Positions 23,200 through 34,145 of a stretch of DNA of 64,000 nucleotides are shown in pieces (within the stretch, counting starts at the first letter, position 1; each line of letters begins with the position of its first letter). The notes below the pieces were generated by a model. The model was not told the DNA's origin and did not search any database. It worked only from the letters and a program-made list of their open reading frames with translations. Origin of the DNA: Phialocephala subalpina. Its lineage: Eukaryota; Ascomycota; Leotiomycetes; Helotiales; Mollisiaceae. The DNA is taken from positions 89,243 to 153,242 of the forward strand of contig FJOG01000038.1 of assembly GCA_900073065.1 (NCBI GenBank), read 5' to 3'. The translations under genes were made by a program, and so were the position numbers.

Positions 23200-25739
23200 C
23201 TTTGAGTATTATCTCTTATAATACTAATTAAGTATTTTACTATATTTATTATCGGATTTTTATTCAAATCGACTTTTAAATTTATATTACTAATAAACGA
23301 GGCCAATTTAATCTCGAGAACGCTAAAAGTCCGTGAATTTAATTTATACGATAAAGCGAGAAATAAATTACGCTTATACTTTATATAATACACGGTATAT
23401 ATTAAATTCAATAAAGAGAAATTCAAAGTAAAAACTAAGGAAATATTATAGATTATTATCTTCTTTATAAGTATTACTTTCGATTAGATCGAAATAATTT
23501 AAAAGGATTATTTCGATTATAGAAATAATACTAGCAAATAGGATAATTCTATTACGGAAGTTTTCGGGATTTTCGAGGGATTTAAAAACAAGATTTCTAA
23601 AGTATTCGAAGATATAAATAAAGAGAAATTAATTGAAAAAAAGCTTTAAAAATTATATTAATACGACGTTACTTCTATTTACGCAATTAAATTTCAATAA
23701 TACGTAGGATATATTAATAATACAATTCTATAAAAGATTTCGAAACTCGATTAAAAACGAGTTCGTACGACGAAATAAATTTAAAAACTTACAACGAATA
23801 ATCAATATAATAATCCAGATTAATAATCGATTATTCGAACGATCTTTAGAGAAAAAAAAGTAATACTCGATAAAATACAATAATAAGAAAACTAGTAAAA
23901 AGAATTCCGATTCTTATAATTATTAATTGTAATTTATAGAGATTAACGCTACTTTCAAAGGAAAAAAGAAATAACTTTTTAAAGAAGAAATAAATCGACG
24001 TCGCGAGAAGAAATTATACTTTGAATATAGTTTTTTAGGATATATAATTAGTTTTTATAAGAATAAGAAATTATAAATCGCGAAGAAATAAATTAATACG
24101 ATTAAAAGAAGAGGTTATAACGAATTTTATTAAGTGTATATAATCACGCGAAGAGTATTATATAATAGTAAAAGATTAAAAGAATAGTTTAACGATTTAT
24201 AAACCGTATAATTAGAATTGGAAAACGATTTAAAAACGTTTAAATTAATTTCCAGTGAAATTTTTAGGAGGTTTTAAAAGGAACGAATAGAAAGTCTTAT
24301 AAAAGTAATAATAAGATTAGGGAATTCAATATACTCGCGGGGAATAAAACTAATATTAGATAGAATTTATAATAATTTAATTAAAGAATTCGTCGAATTA
24401 AAATTGAAGTTAATAGAATTCGATAAAATCGCCAAACGAATTATTTACGAGGATTCGGAGTTAAAAAACGAAGAATTACCTAAGTACGATAATTAGGAAT
24501 TAATAGAATCCCTTATAATATTTAATTTATAGTTAGAATATTATCCATGGATTGAATAAGAATAATATATATATTAACGAGAGAATAATATTATAGTTTA
24601 TATTCGAGAGTAATAAAATTTAAATAATAAAGTATAATATATCGAATTTTAACTAAATATAAGCGGATTAAAGTACGGATAAATATACGAAGTATATATT
24701 AAAATTATCGCAAGATTAATTAGAGAGAAAAGAATGGTATACGTTATTATATATAATAATTACTTATACCAAACGATGCTCTTCTTATCCCCAATTATAA
24801 ATTAGTAATAGGACGATATTACGAAGTATTTACGGAAAGCGCAAATTATAAAATATAGTAAAATACAAACGATAACTTTATATACTACGAAGAAACTTTC
24901 GAAAGAATAATATAATCGCTATTAAATATAAAACGTATATTCCGGCTTATTTATATCGACGATTCGCGTTATAAATAAGAAAATGTACTTAATAAACAAT
25001 AGTACAAAGAAGAGATTTGTATTATCAACGGAAGCGCCAAGTAATTATTCTATGTAATACAAATAAGTATATATAAAGTTAAAGTAATAATCGACTCGAG
25101 AGTAACGGGTAATTATATATCAAAATAATTAGTATTGGATAACGAATAGGCAACGATAATTAAAAGGCGATTATACTCTATTATTACGATCGACGAAAGC
25201 CCTTTAAAATCCGAATAAATCGACGTAAAAACGATACTATAAATTATAATTATAAAAAGAGGATATACCAAGCGAATAAATTTCGATATAATAAATATTA
25301 ATCACCCGTTAATATTTGGAATACCTTAAATACGGCAATATAATTTAACGATCGATTAGATTAAAAAGATTCTTATATTTGATAAATATTAAACTTATAA
25401 GATTTCGTTTATCGAGATAAAAACGAATAATTAAAGAAAAGTTTATATTATTTCTTTAAAAAAATTAAAATATTTAATCTAAAGTTTATTATTAAAGTAA
25501 ATACTAATAGAATACTACGAGTTTCTATAATTATTTAAAAACGAAAAAGGGATAAAAGTACTCTCTAAGTACGAGTAATAGAATTACGAAATACTTTTAT
25601 AAAATGGAAAAGAATTACCGTATTTACTTATTTACTAAATATCGATAAACGATTTAAAGACGCTTAAAGAATATATCGACGAGAATTTGATAAAAAGATT
25701 TATATAATTATTAATATTATCGGCGGGGAGCCTTATATT
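23200..25739 (+). pseudogene. Gypsy gag and protease region, degraded
   Basis: Stops in all frames. The only recognisable motif is a retroviral-type aspartic protease active site (IDSRVTGNYIS, ancestral D-S/T-G) near 25085-25130. Gag should occupy the stretch before it but has no clear motif left. Confidence 0.6.
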
Positions 25740-26214
25740 ATTCGTATTTAAAAAAAATAAAACGAAATAATTATATATCGATTACCGAAAAATCAATGAG
25801 ATTACTATTAAGGATTGATACTTATTACCGCTAGCAAATAAATTACGCGATAAATTTTAAAGATTTAAAGTTTTCATTAAATTAAATTTACGTAAGGCTT
25901 ATAATTTAATTCGAATAAAAGAAGGAAAAAAATAAAAAATAATATTCAAAACGAAATACGAATACTACGAATATTTAATTATACCCTTCGAGTTAATTAA
26001 TGCGCCGACTATATATATGCGTATAATAAATATCGTTTTACGATTATTCTTAGATATTACTATTATATATTATTTAGACGATATCCTAGTATATTCTAAA
26101 ATACTCGCCAAATATATCGATAATATCAAAATAATATTAATTATTTTAAAGGACGCGAATTTAATTTATAAACTTAAGAAATACGAATTCCATATAAAAA
26201 AACGGACTTCTTAA
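25740..26214 (+). pseudogene. Gypsy reverse transcriptase fragment
   Basis: One frame reads through a chain of RT blocks with stops: YIDYRKINEITIKD, KLNLRKAYNLIRIKEG, YEYLIIPFELINAP and the catalytic YYLDDILVYSK (about 26070-26100). The matches to the Ty3/gypsy consensus are unmistakable. The last 65 codons remain open. The RNase H region should follow and runs into the gap. Confidence 0.88.
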
Positions 26215-26595
26215 ATTACGTAATTTCAATCGGAAGTTTATCGATAAACCCTACGAAAATATCGATAATACTCAATTAATAAATACTTAAAATAATTAAA
26301 AACGTATAATCTTTTTTAAGATTTGCGAATTTCTATTAATATTTCGTACAAAAGTATTCTGCGATAATAATACCCTTAATAATATTAACGAAAAAGGATT
26401 AAACGTTTAAATAAACGAACGAAATATAATAAGCTTTCGATTTACTTAAATAACGCTTTACGATAATATCGTTCTTTTTTATATTTAATCCAAATAAATA
26501 TATTATTATCGAAATGAATACCTCAAATTTTGTAATTAGAGTAATATTCAATTAATCGAATAAATAAAGCAAATAGTAATTAATCGTATATTACT

Positions 26596-27123
26596 NNNNN
26601 NNNNNNNNNNNNNNNNNNNNNNNNNNNNNNNNNNNNNNNNNNNNNNNNNNNNNNNNNNNNNNNNNNNNNNNNNNNNNNNNNNNNNNNNNNNNNNNNNNNN
26701 NNNNNNNNNNNNNNNNNNNNNNNNNNNNNNNNNNNNNNNNNNNNNNNNNNNNNNNNNNNNNNNNNNNNNNNNNNNNNNNNNNNNNNNNNNNNNNNNNNNN
26801 NNNNNNNNNNNNNNNNNNNNNNNNNNNNNNNNNNNNNNNNNNNNNNNNNNNNNNNNNNNNNNNNNNNNNNNNNNNNNNNNNNNNNNNNNNNNNNNNNNNN
26901 NNNNNNNNNNNNNNNNNNNNNNNNNNNNNNNNNNNNNNNNNNNNNNNNNNNNNNNNNNNNNNNNNNNNNNNNNNNNNNNNNNNNNNNNNNNNNNNNNNNN
27001 NNNNNNNNNNNNNNNNNNNNNNNNNNNNNNNNNNNNNNNNNNNNNNNNNNNNNNNNNNNNNNNNNNNNNNNNNNNNNNNNNNNNNNNNNNNNNNNNNNNN
27101 NNNNNNNNNNNNNNNNNNNNNNN
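26596..27123. other. Assembly gap (528 N)
   Basis: Run of N inside the retrotransposon, between RT/RNase H and integrase. Confidence 0.99.
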
Positions 27124-27245
27124 CCTACGCTACGCGTAAGCTTACGCGAGCTCTACGTAGGTTATGGAGGCTGCGCAGCCTTAGGTGGTGGCTGTAAGCC
27201 AGCCAGAGGCTGCGCCAATAGGACACCCAATCCTATACGTAACAT
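27124..27245. repeat. GC-rich palindromic segment inside the AT-rich element
   Basis: About 120 bp of GC-rich sequence immediately after the N gap, with a perfect 16-bp palindrome (CGCGTAAGCTTACGCG), flanking CCTACG/CGTAGG halves, GGCTGCGCAGCC and several GGCTG/CAGCC pairs. It is unlike the roughly 80% AT sequence on both sides and shows no RIP damage. It may be the end of a younger small insertion lying mostly in the gap, or a misassembled fragment. Confidence 0.5.
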
Positions 27246-27299
27246 CCTAAGAACTTGTAATTAAAATTTATAAGGACGCAATATAAACTCTCGACTTAT

Positions 27300-28027
27300 A
27301 AATACTAAGGAATTACGAAGACTATAGAACGGATTTTTAAAGATTTTTATATTCTAAAACTCAAAGGGAAAATTACCGAGATTATTAATAAATATAATAC
27401 GTATATTCGGAATAAAATCGCGAGGTATATTCTTTACGATAATATACGATTGCCAAAGATACTTACGAGCGCTTGGAAATTTATTACTTAGGACTTCGTA
27501 ATAAAATTATTACCCTCGAAAGAATTAATATCGAATATCGAATACGATACCATTTTTGTGATCACGAATAAACTAACGAAATACGCATATATAATCTTAT
27601 ACTTGGAGACGTATATAATGGAAAACTTAATCTATATATTCTTACGAATTATAATAACTAATTATAAGGTATCAAACGAAGTTATCTCGAATCGAAACAA
27701 ACTTTTTACTTCGAAGTTTTAAATTACTTTAATCGTATTACTAAAAATCAAATAAAAGCTCTCGATAATTTTCCACTTTTAAATAAATAAATAAATAAAA
27801 CGATTAAATTAAATAATAGAAATATACTTTCGTTATTATATTAATTATTAATAGAATAATTAAATGGAACTTTTATTACTAATATAATTCTCGTATAATA
27901 ACGTAATAATAAAAAGTACGAAAATCTCGCCTTTTTATATTAATTATAAATATAAATTAAAAGTATATTAAATATTATACTCGGTAGAATCGGAAGTATA
28001 AAACGCTAGGATTTAAATCGACAAATT
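27300..28027 (+). pseudogene. Gypsy integrase fragment
   Basis: Recognisable with stops: DFVIKLLPSKEL, YDTIFVITNKLTKYAYI (the first catalytic block), FLRIIITNYKVSNEVISNRNKLFTSKF (second catalytic block, ancestral SDR) and then the linker to the C-terminal domain. This is the integrase core of a Ty3/gypsy element. Confidence 0.85.
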
Positions 28028-28527
28028 TAAATCTCTACGAGAAGTATTTATAAAAGATATATAATTTGTAATTATTAAATTAATATTATATTATAATAAG
28101 TATCGTAATATAAAATTTACGTTTAAAGAAAAGGATAAAGTTTATTTAATTCGCCGGAATATTAAAACGAAACGATTAAGCGATAAATTAAACTATAAGA
28201 AAATTGAATTATATAAAATCAAAAAAATCAAAAGTCTAATTAATTACGAATTTACTTTATTTAAAAATATGAATATATAAATCTCTACGAGAAGTATTTA
28301 TAAAAGATATATAATTTGTAATTATTAAATTAATATTATATTATAATAAGTATCGTAATATAAAATTTACGTTTAAAGAAAAGGATAAAGTTTATTTAAT
28401 TCGCCGGAATATTAAAACGAAACGATTAAGCGATAAATTAAACTATAAGAAAATTGAATTATATAAAATCAAAAAAATCAAAAGTCTAATTAATTACGAA
28501 TTTACTTTATTTAAAAATATGAATATA
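28028..28527 (+). repeat. Exact 250-bp tandem duplication no. 1
   Basis: 28028-28277 and 28278-28527 are identical with no base between them. The unit covers the integrase C-terminal segment (DKVYLIRRNIKTKRLSDKL). The chromodomain expected to follow is not found after the second copy. See the finding on the three 250-bp repeats. Confidence 0.95.
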
Positions 28528-28985
28528 AGAGATTAGTTAACTCGAGCTCGGAAATATTTAATTCGAAGATAAATAATTAAAAAGTAAAAAAATTTAACGA
28601 GGGATTAAAAGAAAGTTTAAGAGTAGCTATAAAAGCTCTTTTAAACCGAGGACCACAAAAAAAACGATATACGGGCCTATGGACGATTACTTCGAAGTAA
28701 CTTGCAAAATCGTATAATCGTTTAAAACGAACGTATTTGGAGTAACGCGGAAACTCGGATTTATCGAGAAGGCATTTACGGGCGTGGATCTAATAATGAA
28801 AATATATTTACGTAGGACGATTTGATTTTTCAATGCGCAAAATAAATACTAATTTTTCTTTTCTTTTCCTATATATAATAGGCGATATAACGGAATAATA
28901 AAGAAGGAAAAAAGATTAAAATTTAAGAATACCGTTTCTCGTCTTAATTTAAACGTCGGGACTACGCTAACTAAAAGAGGGATAG

Positions 28986-29334
28986 TATTACGACTCACAT
29001 AATCTAATGGACTATAAGCTCAAGTAGCGAGGAAGCTCGGACACCAGTAGACCCTAGGATCATGGGAACACGGGGCTGAGAAGTCACGTGATAGAGTCCT
29101 AGAATCATAGAGTCCTAGAACGTTAGGGACTCTATCAATTGTAGACTCCAAGAATAGGAAGGTTCTATATAAGCAAATAGCATTCCCTTAAATAGGAGCT
29201 TCGTGCTCAATTCAAATATAGTATTTTAATAATATATTTAATAATACGGTTTGAATATTATTCTTCATTGGAATCACCTAATCCTTATTATATATAATCC
29301 CCTTACAATTAGCTACGCTAAACCAATCGTTACA
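28986..29334 (+). repeat. 3' LTR (349 bp)
   Basis: Same length as the 5' LTR and aligned to it without gaps; ends CGTTACA. TATA box at 29166-29173. Confidence 0.92.
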
Positions 29335-29339
29335 TTGAA
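29335..29339. repeat. TTGAA target-site duplication, right copy
   Basis: Identical to 22846-22850. Confidence 0.88.
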
Positions 29340-30322
29340 GTCGATGAGTTATATAAGGGGGAAGAATTATAATAATAATCTTATAATAATTTGTTTAATT
29401 TATAAAAATTATATTAACGTGTGAAAAATATTTATTTACTATAAGAAGTTAGCGCGCTCGAAAATCTTTAAATTTAGTAAACCGTTTAAACACTTATTAT
29501 AATTAAATTAAATTAATTGCATTATTATTTTACTTATTTTCTAAAGAATTAAATTATATTCTATTAATTAAACGTGAATTTTAAACTTATATATCTTGTA
29601 AATCCCCGTTGGCGCCGCGGTAAATAAGGAGTGGAAGTATAGCTCGGCCAATAGTAAATACGTATATTAGTAATAAAATAAACTCTTTATTCTTATTCTA
29701 TTTATATGCTTCTAACGTTATAACTCTCTTCATTATACGTGTTATACTAATAAGGAAACTTTTCTCGTCGAAATTATAAATGTTTTCGATTATAATTATA
29801 TATTTTTCAATGATTTAAGCGAATTAGAATATTCTTACCAAATCAATTAAAATACTAATAAGTAGAGAAATTAAAGCATTTAAAACACATTACTATTGTA
29901 AAAAATAAGATAAATAAAAGGATACGCTCTATAGAAACACGCAAATTATCCAAGTTACGTAAATACGCACTTTTTAGCTTAAGTTTATACCTTCTACAAA
30001 AACCGGTTATTTAGTTCTTCTTTACCTCCTCTCTTTTAATTTCCTCCGCTAAATTCTTGATAATTTGACTCGTGGGAGGCATTCCTCGGTCCGTTAACTT
30101 ATTAATATGGCTAATCAAAAGCTCTTCTTAGATATTGGTGAGATATTGGTGGTAGGAGGAGTTGGCCTCTCGGCGGGTCTTAGTGAGGCCATTCAGCCGC
30201 CTCTAGACAGCTGTAGGGTGTACCCTTTTAGCGTGTACTGCTGCAGTAGGTGTAGAATAATCTCCTCTTCGAAATGCCTCTACAGCGGCGGTCACAAGTG
30301 CTGATTTGTCTGATCTAGCCAT
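29340..30322 (-). pseudogene. Pogo/Fot1 transposase, N-terminal half
   Basis: Starts at an ATG at 30322 (MARSDKSALVTAAVEAFRRG) and reads the psq/CENP-B type helix-turn-helix region (EELLISHINKLTDRGMPPTS, then QIIKNLAEEI) and KLKSAYLRNLDNLR. After a frame change near 29800 it continues with the first part of the DDE catalytic domain (NFDEKSFLISITR, LIYRGANGDLQD, later a DGH-like block). In-frame stops occur from about 30205 onward, several where Gln or Trp is expected, consistent with RIP. It joins directly to 22850 across the gypsy insertion. Confidence 0.87.
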
Positions 30323-30366
30323 AATTGAAGTGGTCGGTGGGGTAGATTTTGACGAAATTTTGGTGT

Positions 30367-30406
30367 GTGCTTTTGGCAGGGATGTGCTTTGGCACGGGAT
30401 CTCGGT
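30367..30406 (-). repeat. Right terminal inverted repeat of the pogo-like element
   Basis: Its reverse complement begins ACCGAGATCCCGT and matches the left end at 38 of 40 bases. Confidence 0.88.
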
Positions 30407-30408
30407 TA
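30407..30408. repeat. TA target-site duplication, right copy
   Basis: TA directly outside the right inverted end; the partner is 21732-21733. Confidence 0.75.
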
Positions 30409-31506
30409 CGGAGGTGCCGTGAATGACCCTTGATCTTAGCGAACCTCGCCAAAACCTCTTTTGACCAACACAATGAGATTCCCAGTGAAATGTTTTAGAT
30501 AAAATCTAGGCGTCCAGAAATCTGCCTTTCGGAATCCGCAGTAGGTGTGTATTGAAGATAAATCTTCGTTAGCGATGCGGGGCAGCAAGTCCGGGGTTAT
30601 GTTCTCAAGGGACCTGAGAATGGTTGGAAAATGATGAAGTGCGGATCTTGCATTCTACAATCTTTTCTCACCTTGGCTTGCCTTTGATTTCTATTTGCGA
30701 TTTCTCACGATAATTTGAAGGATAGAGCTCTCATTTGGCTAAATTTGCATAGAAGTCTACACAGAGAATGAGTAAGCCTCGAAGCAGCGCGTGAGATGTT
30801 CCTTATTTCCAGCGTCTAATCTCATAGTGGCGATCGATTAGTTGTGCAGCTTTATTTATTTGGTAAATAAACTGTTTCTATGCGACCACCATGATTCCGC
30901 ATCGATTCCGTCCAAGAGGGAAAGGCCGAAGCCGAAGTTGAGAGACGAGCCTGATGCTCGATCGGAAGCTGGCAGCGCTGTCTCGGGACGATTTGCTCTT
31001 GCACCGAAAGGTACCTCATTAGTATTAATATTGAGGCTGCGGAGGGTTCATCTTGATGCGGGGCGCTTATTTCGCTGATGAAAGAATTCTAGCACTTATG
31101 TCATGGGCACTCACGTAAAGTAGAGATATCGTTGGCATAGAACTTCCTGAGGTCTATAAGAGAGAGGTCTATAAGAGAGAAGTTATAAGGCGATAAATTC
31201 ACTACCTCGCTGGTTCAGTCCTTACCAAAGTGCATCGGCCTAGAGTCGAGTAGACCTCGACTTAGCACATGTACGCCTACTACGGGTATAAAGAGTCACT
31301 AGCTACTAAAAGTCAATTCATGTGTCCACTACGAATATCAACTCAGGAGTGACTGGATATCGTGCATTTATTAAAAACCCGCTAGGAATACGGGGCTGAC
31401 AATCTTCTCAATGTCTATTACGCTGGGCATGGTCTGATGAATGGATCTAGGCAGGCTGTGTGGACTTGTGTGATTTGGCCCTGAGAGCAGATAATTGAGC
31501 TAGCTC
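30409..31506. other. Intergenic region, no gene recognised
   Basis: Before the pogo insertion this stretch was the upstream region of the HET gene at 19570-21656. A 15-bp unit (GGTCTATAAGAGAGA) is repeated twice in tandem at 31151-31180. No convincing coding sequence. Confidence 0.45.
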
Positions 31507-33652
31507 CTATGCCTCCCTTGGATCTGCCTCCACCTCAACAGTGTGATACAAGCCTTGGAATACCTCATAGGTCCCATCATATACTATCGCTATAAGCTCA
31601 TCCGCATCGAATTTCTGATGCTTCTTGCCAGAAAACACGAGCCAAGCTATCAGAGAGAAATTAGCCTCCCCACCGCAAAAACATTAGAATTAAACACTTA
31701 CCAAATTCGTCCCCCCCTAACGGCGGGAATCCGACATAAGTTCCAAACCTCTCTTCACCCTTGCTGAAGACCACCTCTCGGACCGTCATATCCCCAACCT
31801 CGCAGTAACATTTATACGCCTTCACGAAATCAAGATCAAAGTTTTCAGCGTCCATCGCAATGAAATATCCACCCTGTCTGACTCCTGCAATCCCAATCGA
31901 CGGTGCCACGTAGTACCAGGGACTAGAAACCGGATCAACTTTTAATAACTTCATCCACTTGTCGAGAAGAGTACCGGCACGTTTCTTAATGCCGAATTCA
32001 TCCTCACGCGGAATAGATTTAAGCTTGCTGATTGCATGTAAGATGTTGTGCATGTATGCGTTCCGAAAAATACGAGTCTCTGAATCGAGAAGTTTCTCGA
32101 GCAAGCTTATGTGCTCTGCCAGGGTAGGAATGTCGTCTTCCTTCGGTGGCCGTTTGGGATTGAGTAAGCCCTTCTCCAACTTGTGGTGCAGAGCAAGAGC
32201 TATTTTCAGTTGTTAGTACAGACCTAAAGATTACTACAGTCGTAGCTCAACCCACCGATCTTCTGCTTTTCTTCTATTCGTTGTTCTTGTGTCAGCCCCT
32301 CCACCTCTTCCGGAAAAGGACGGATCTCCTTGTCATCATCAGCCTCGAGAACGGATTTGGCCCAGTCGCGAAACTTTTCTTCGAAGTCAGGATCCTTGGG
32401 ATTATGCCAGTGGTAGCTCCACTCGTATCTTCCGATATACAACACATCCTGAGCGCAATATCAGCCACAAAGAAACTTACATGTTTCACCAAGACCTGCC
32501 TTGTCAGTATGCTCATTTCCATTACTTACAGCGCCTGGGCCGTATCTTGTTCCAATTGCTCTCACTCTTTGCACTATATCCAAAGGATCAATATCATCAT
32601 GACAAACAACCCAGCCTGCTTGAAACTTCTCTGCATCCGGGTCCCATGGATCCCCTGCTCTCAAGTTACTGTAGTACCGACGAACTTTCCAGTCTCCGAC
32701 GCGCGCAGCAAATTTGTAAGTATAAACATGTTGCATAATGGTCCCTCCGGGGAGCATCTCCAGGCGGCAATTCGCGTTGTTGGTGAGTTTTTCTTGGAGT
32801 GAGCCATAATATATGGGAAGAACTTGGCCCCAAGAGAGGATGCCGGACTCGACAGTGAACTTCGCGAGCTCGGGATCGAGAGTGCCGTCTGAACGGCGGA
32901 ATGGAAGTGTTTTGACCGCACAGGTGTCAGGGATTGCTTGATTGTAAGGCTGCTCTGTTACCTCTTCCTTTGAAACCATCTCCCATCGTTCTTCGGACTT
33001 ATCAGTCCTTGCATTGCTGCTCCTGATCGCATCGGATTGACTTGCTTTTGCTCATTGGTTCTCGTATTCTTACCACCGTGACCGTAGGATTCTCGCAAAA
33101 TCTCCCCAAGAGATTCTTTTTTCTCGGACTTTCCCCAATCAACGACAAGGGCTCCTTGACGCAGAACGAAACGAACCTTCTCATCCACTTAATCATCTCT
33201 CAGCTCTTCGTTGCCAATGTGGTCGTCATAGCCATAGTTCTGCCTCAATACCCAGTTTTCCCACTGACTTGCTAGGGCCGAGCTGGACAATTTGCCCCCG
33301 ATTTTTGGCTCTGAAATTTCTTGATATTACTTCCTACGGTCCGCAGAACAATCTGATCCACAGGCCCCTGGATAATCAGTTTGTCGCGCTCATTCTCGAG
33401 ATACCAAAGGGAGTAAAACGTTGAACGCCATCGCCGAAGCGCATTCACGATTTCCGGATACGAGGTTGGTGGAAAAGCGTCGATGAAGCTCTGTAGCCTA
33501 CTCCATATGTCTCTTCGATGCTTGTATTCCCCTCCTAACGCTTTGGCCAGAAATTTCTCGTCCACAATTCCGCCCAAACATCTATTCAGTGCGGCTGCCT
33601 TGGTCTCAAAACCGGGACACACAGCTATAGCTCTTATGGACGAGGAGGTCAC
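31507..33652 (-). pseudogene. Gene of unknown function, intact 3' half and broken 5' half
   Basis: The 3' half has four well-formed exons on the minus strand: from about 32979 to 32530, then 32448-32256, 32199-31702 and 31646-31507, with introns of 81, 56 and 55 nt and frame kept to a TAG at 31507. I do not recognise the family; blocks such as YIGRYEWSYHWHNPKDPDFE and WLVFSGKKHQKFDADEL may help a search. Upstream, coding-looking sequence continues to about 33640 (SLWYLENERDKLIIQGPVDQ, ENWVLRQNYGYDDHIGNEEL) but with three lesions: a frame change at a five-G run near 33295, a TAA at about 33189 where Gln would fit, and a frame change near 33030. It has no ATG start; the frame is closed by a stop inside a 250-bp duplication. 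Either a pseudogene or a misassembled 5' end. Confidence 0.6.
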
Positions 33653-34089
33653 GAACGAGGTAGCCTCGAGGAGCTACATCGACGCAGGCCCAAATTAATA
33701 TCTCATCCTTGTTCGAACAGAGAAATCCGCATCCCCGATAGTGTATGACTTTTCGACGGCTCCGATAGAGTTGGTGATTGGACAGAGGGTGTGTCAGTTG
33801 CTGGTCACGTGTAGTGGGTCAAACTCTCATTCCATATGTTGCGGCTGCCTTGGTCTCAAAACCGGGACACACAGCTATAGCTCTTATGGACGAGGAGGTC
33901 ACGAACGAGGTAGCCTCGAGGAGCTACATCGACGCAGGCCCAAATTAATATCTCATCCTTGTTCGAACAGAGAAATCCGCATCCCCGATAGTGTATGACT
34001 TTTCGACGGCTCCGATAGAGTTGGTGATTGGACAGAGGGTGTGTCAGTTGCTGGTCACGTGTAGTGGGTCAAACTCTCATTCCATATGT
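33590..34089. repeat. Exact 250-bp tandem duplication no. 2
   Basis: 33590-33839 and 33840-34089 are identical and directly adjacent. It lies between the broken 5' end of the unknown gene and the N-terminally truncated HET pseudogene. Confidence 0.95.
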
Positions 34090-34145
34090 ATATCCAATAA
34101 ATATCCTTATTCAATCATTCGGCGTTATCGAAATAGGCCTCAATA

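Larger units (their letters stand above)
22851..29334 (+). mobile_element. Ty3/gypsy-type LTR retrotransposon, RIP-degraded
   Basis: Complete element with two 349-bp LTRs and a TTGAA target duplication. Its relic coding order is protease (IDSRVTGNYIS-like, near 25090), reverse transcriptase (25740-26214), an assembly gap, integrase core (27480-27960), then the integrase C-terminal region (from about 28110). Protease-RT-integrase order is that of Ty3/gypsy elements, and the C-terminal sequence resembles fungal chromovirus-type integrases, though the chromodomain itself is not visible. AT content is extreme and stops are frequent in all frames. Differences between the LTRs look by eye to be all transitions, as expected of RIP. 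The element is dead. Confidence 0.92.
21734..30406 (-). mobile_element. Fot1/pogo-type DNA transposon, interrupted by an LTR retrotransposon
   Basis: The ends are inverted repeats: 21734-21773 and the reverse complement of 30367-30406 share 38 of 40 bases (ACCGAGATCCCGT, two mismatches, then a 25-base match ending in AAAAGCAC). Both ends are flanked by TA. Minus-strand coding relics of a pogo-type transposase run from 30322 to 29335 and resume from 22850 to 21892, on either side of the gypsy element. Without that insertion and one duplicated pentamer the transposon is about 2.18 kb, a normal size for fungal pogo/Fot1 elements. It is inactive: many in-frame stops and at least one frame change. 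Most of it is AT-rich, but the terminal 300 bp on the right have normal composition. Confidence 0.9.

Noticed and set aside
28028..28527. 250-bp repeat as a natural minisatellite of the retrotransposon
   Set aside because: Two other unrelated loci show the same exact length, and adjacent conserved sequence is missing, which favours an assembly artefact.
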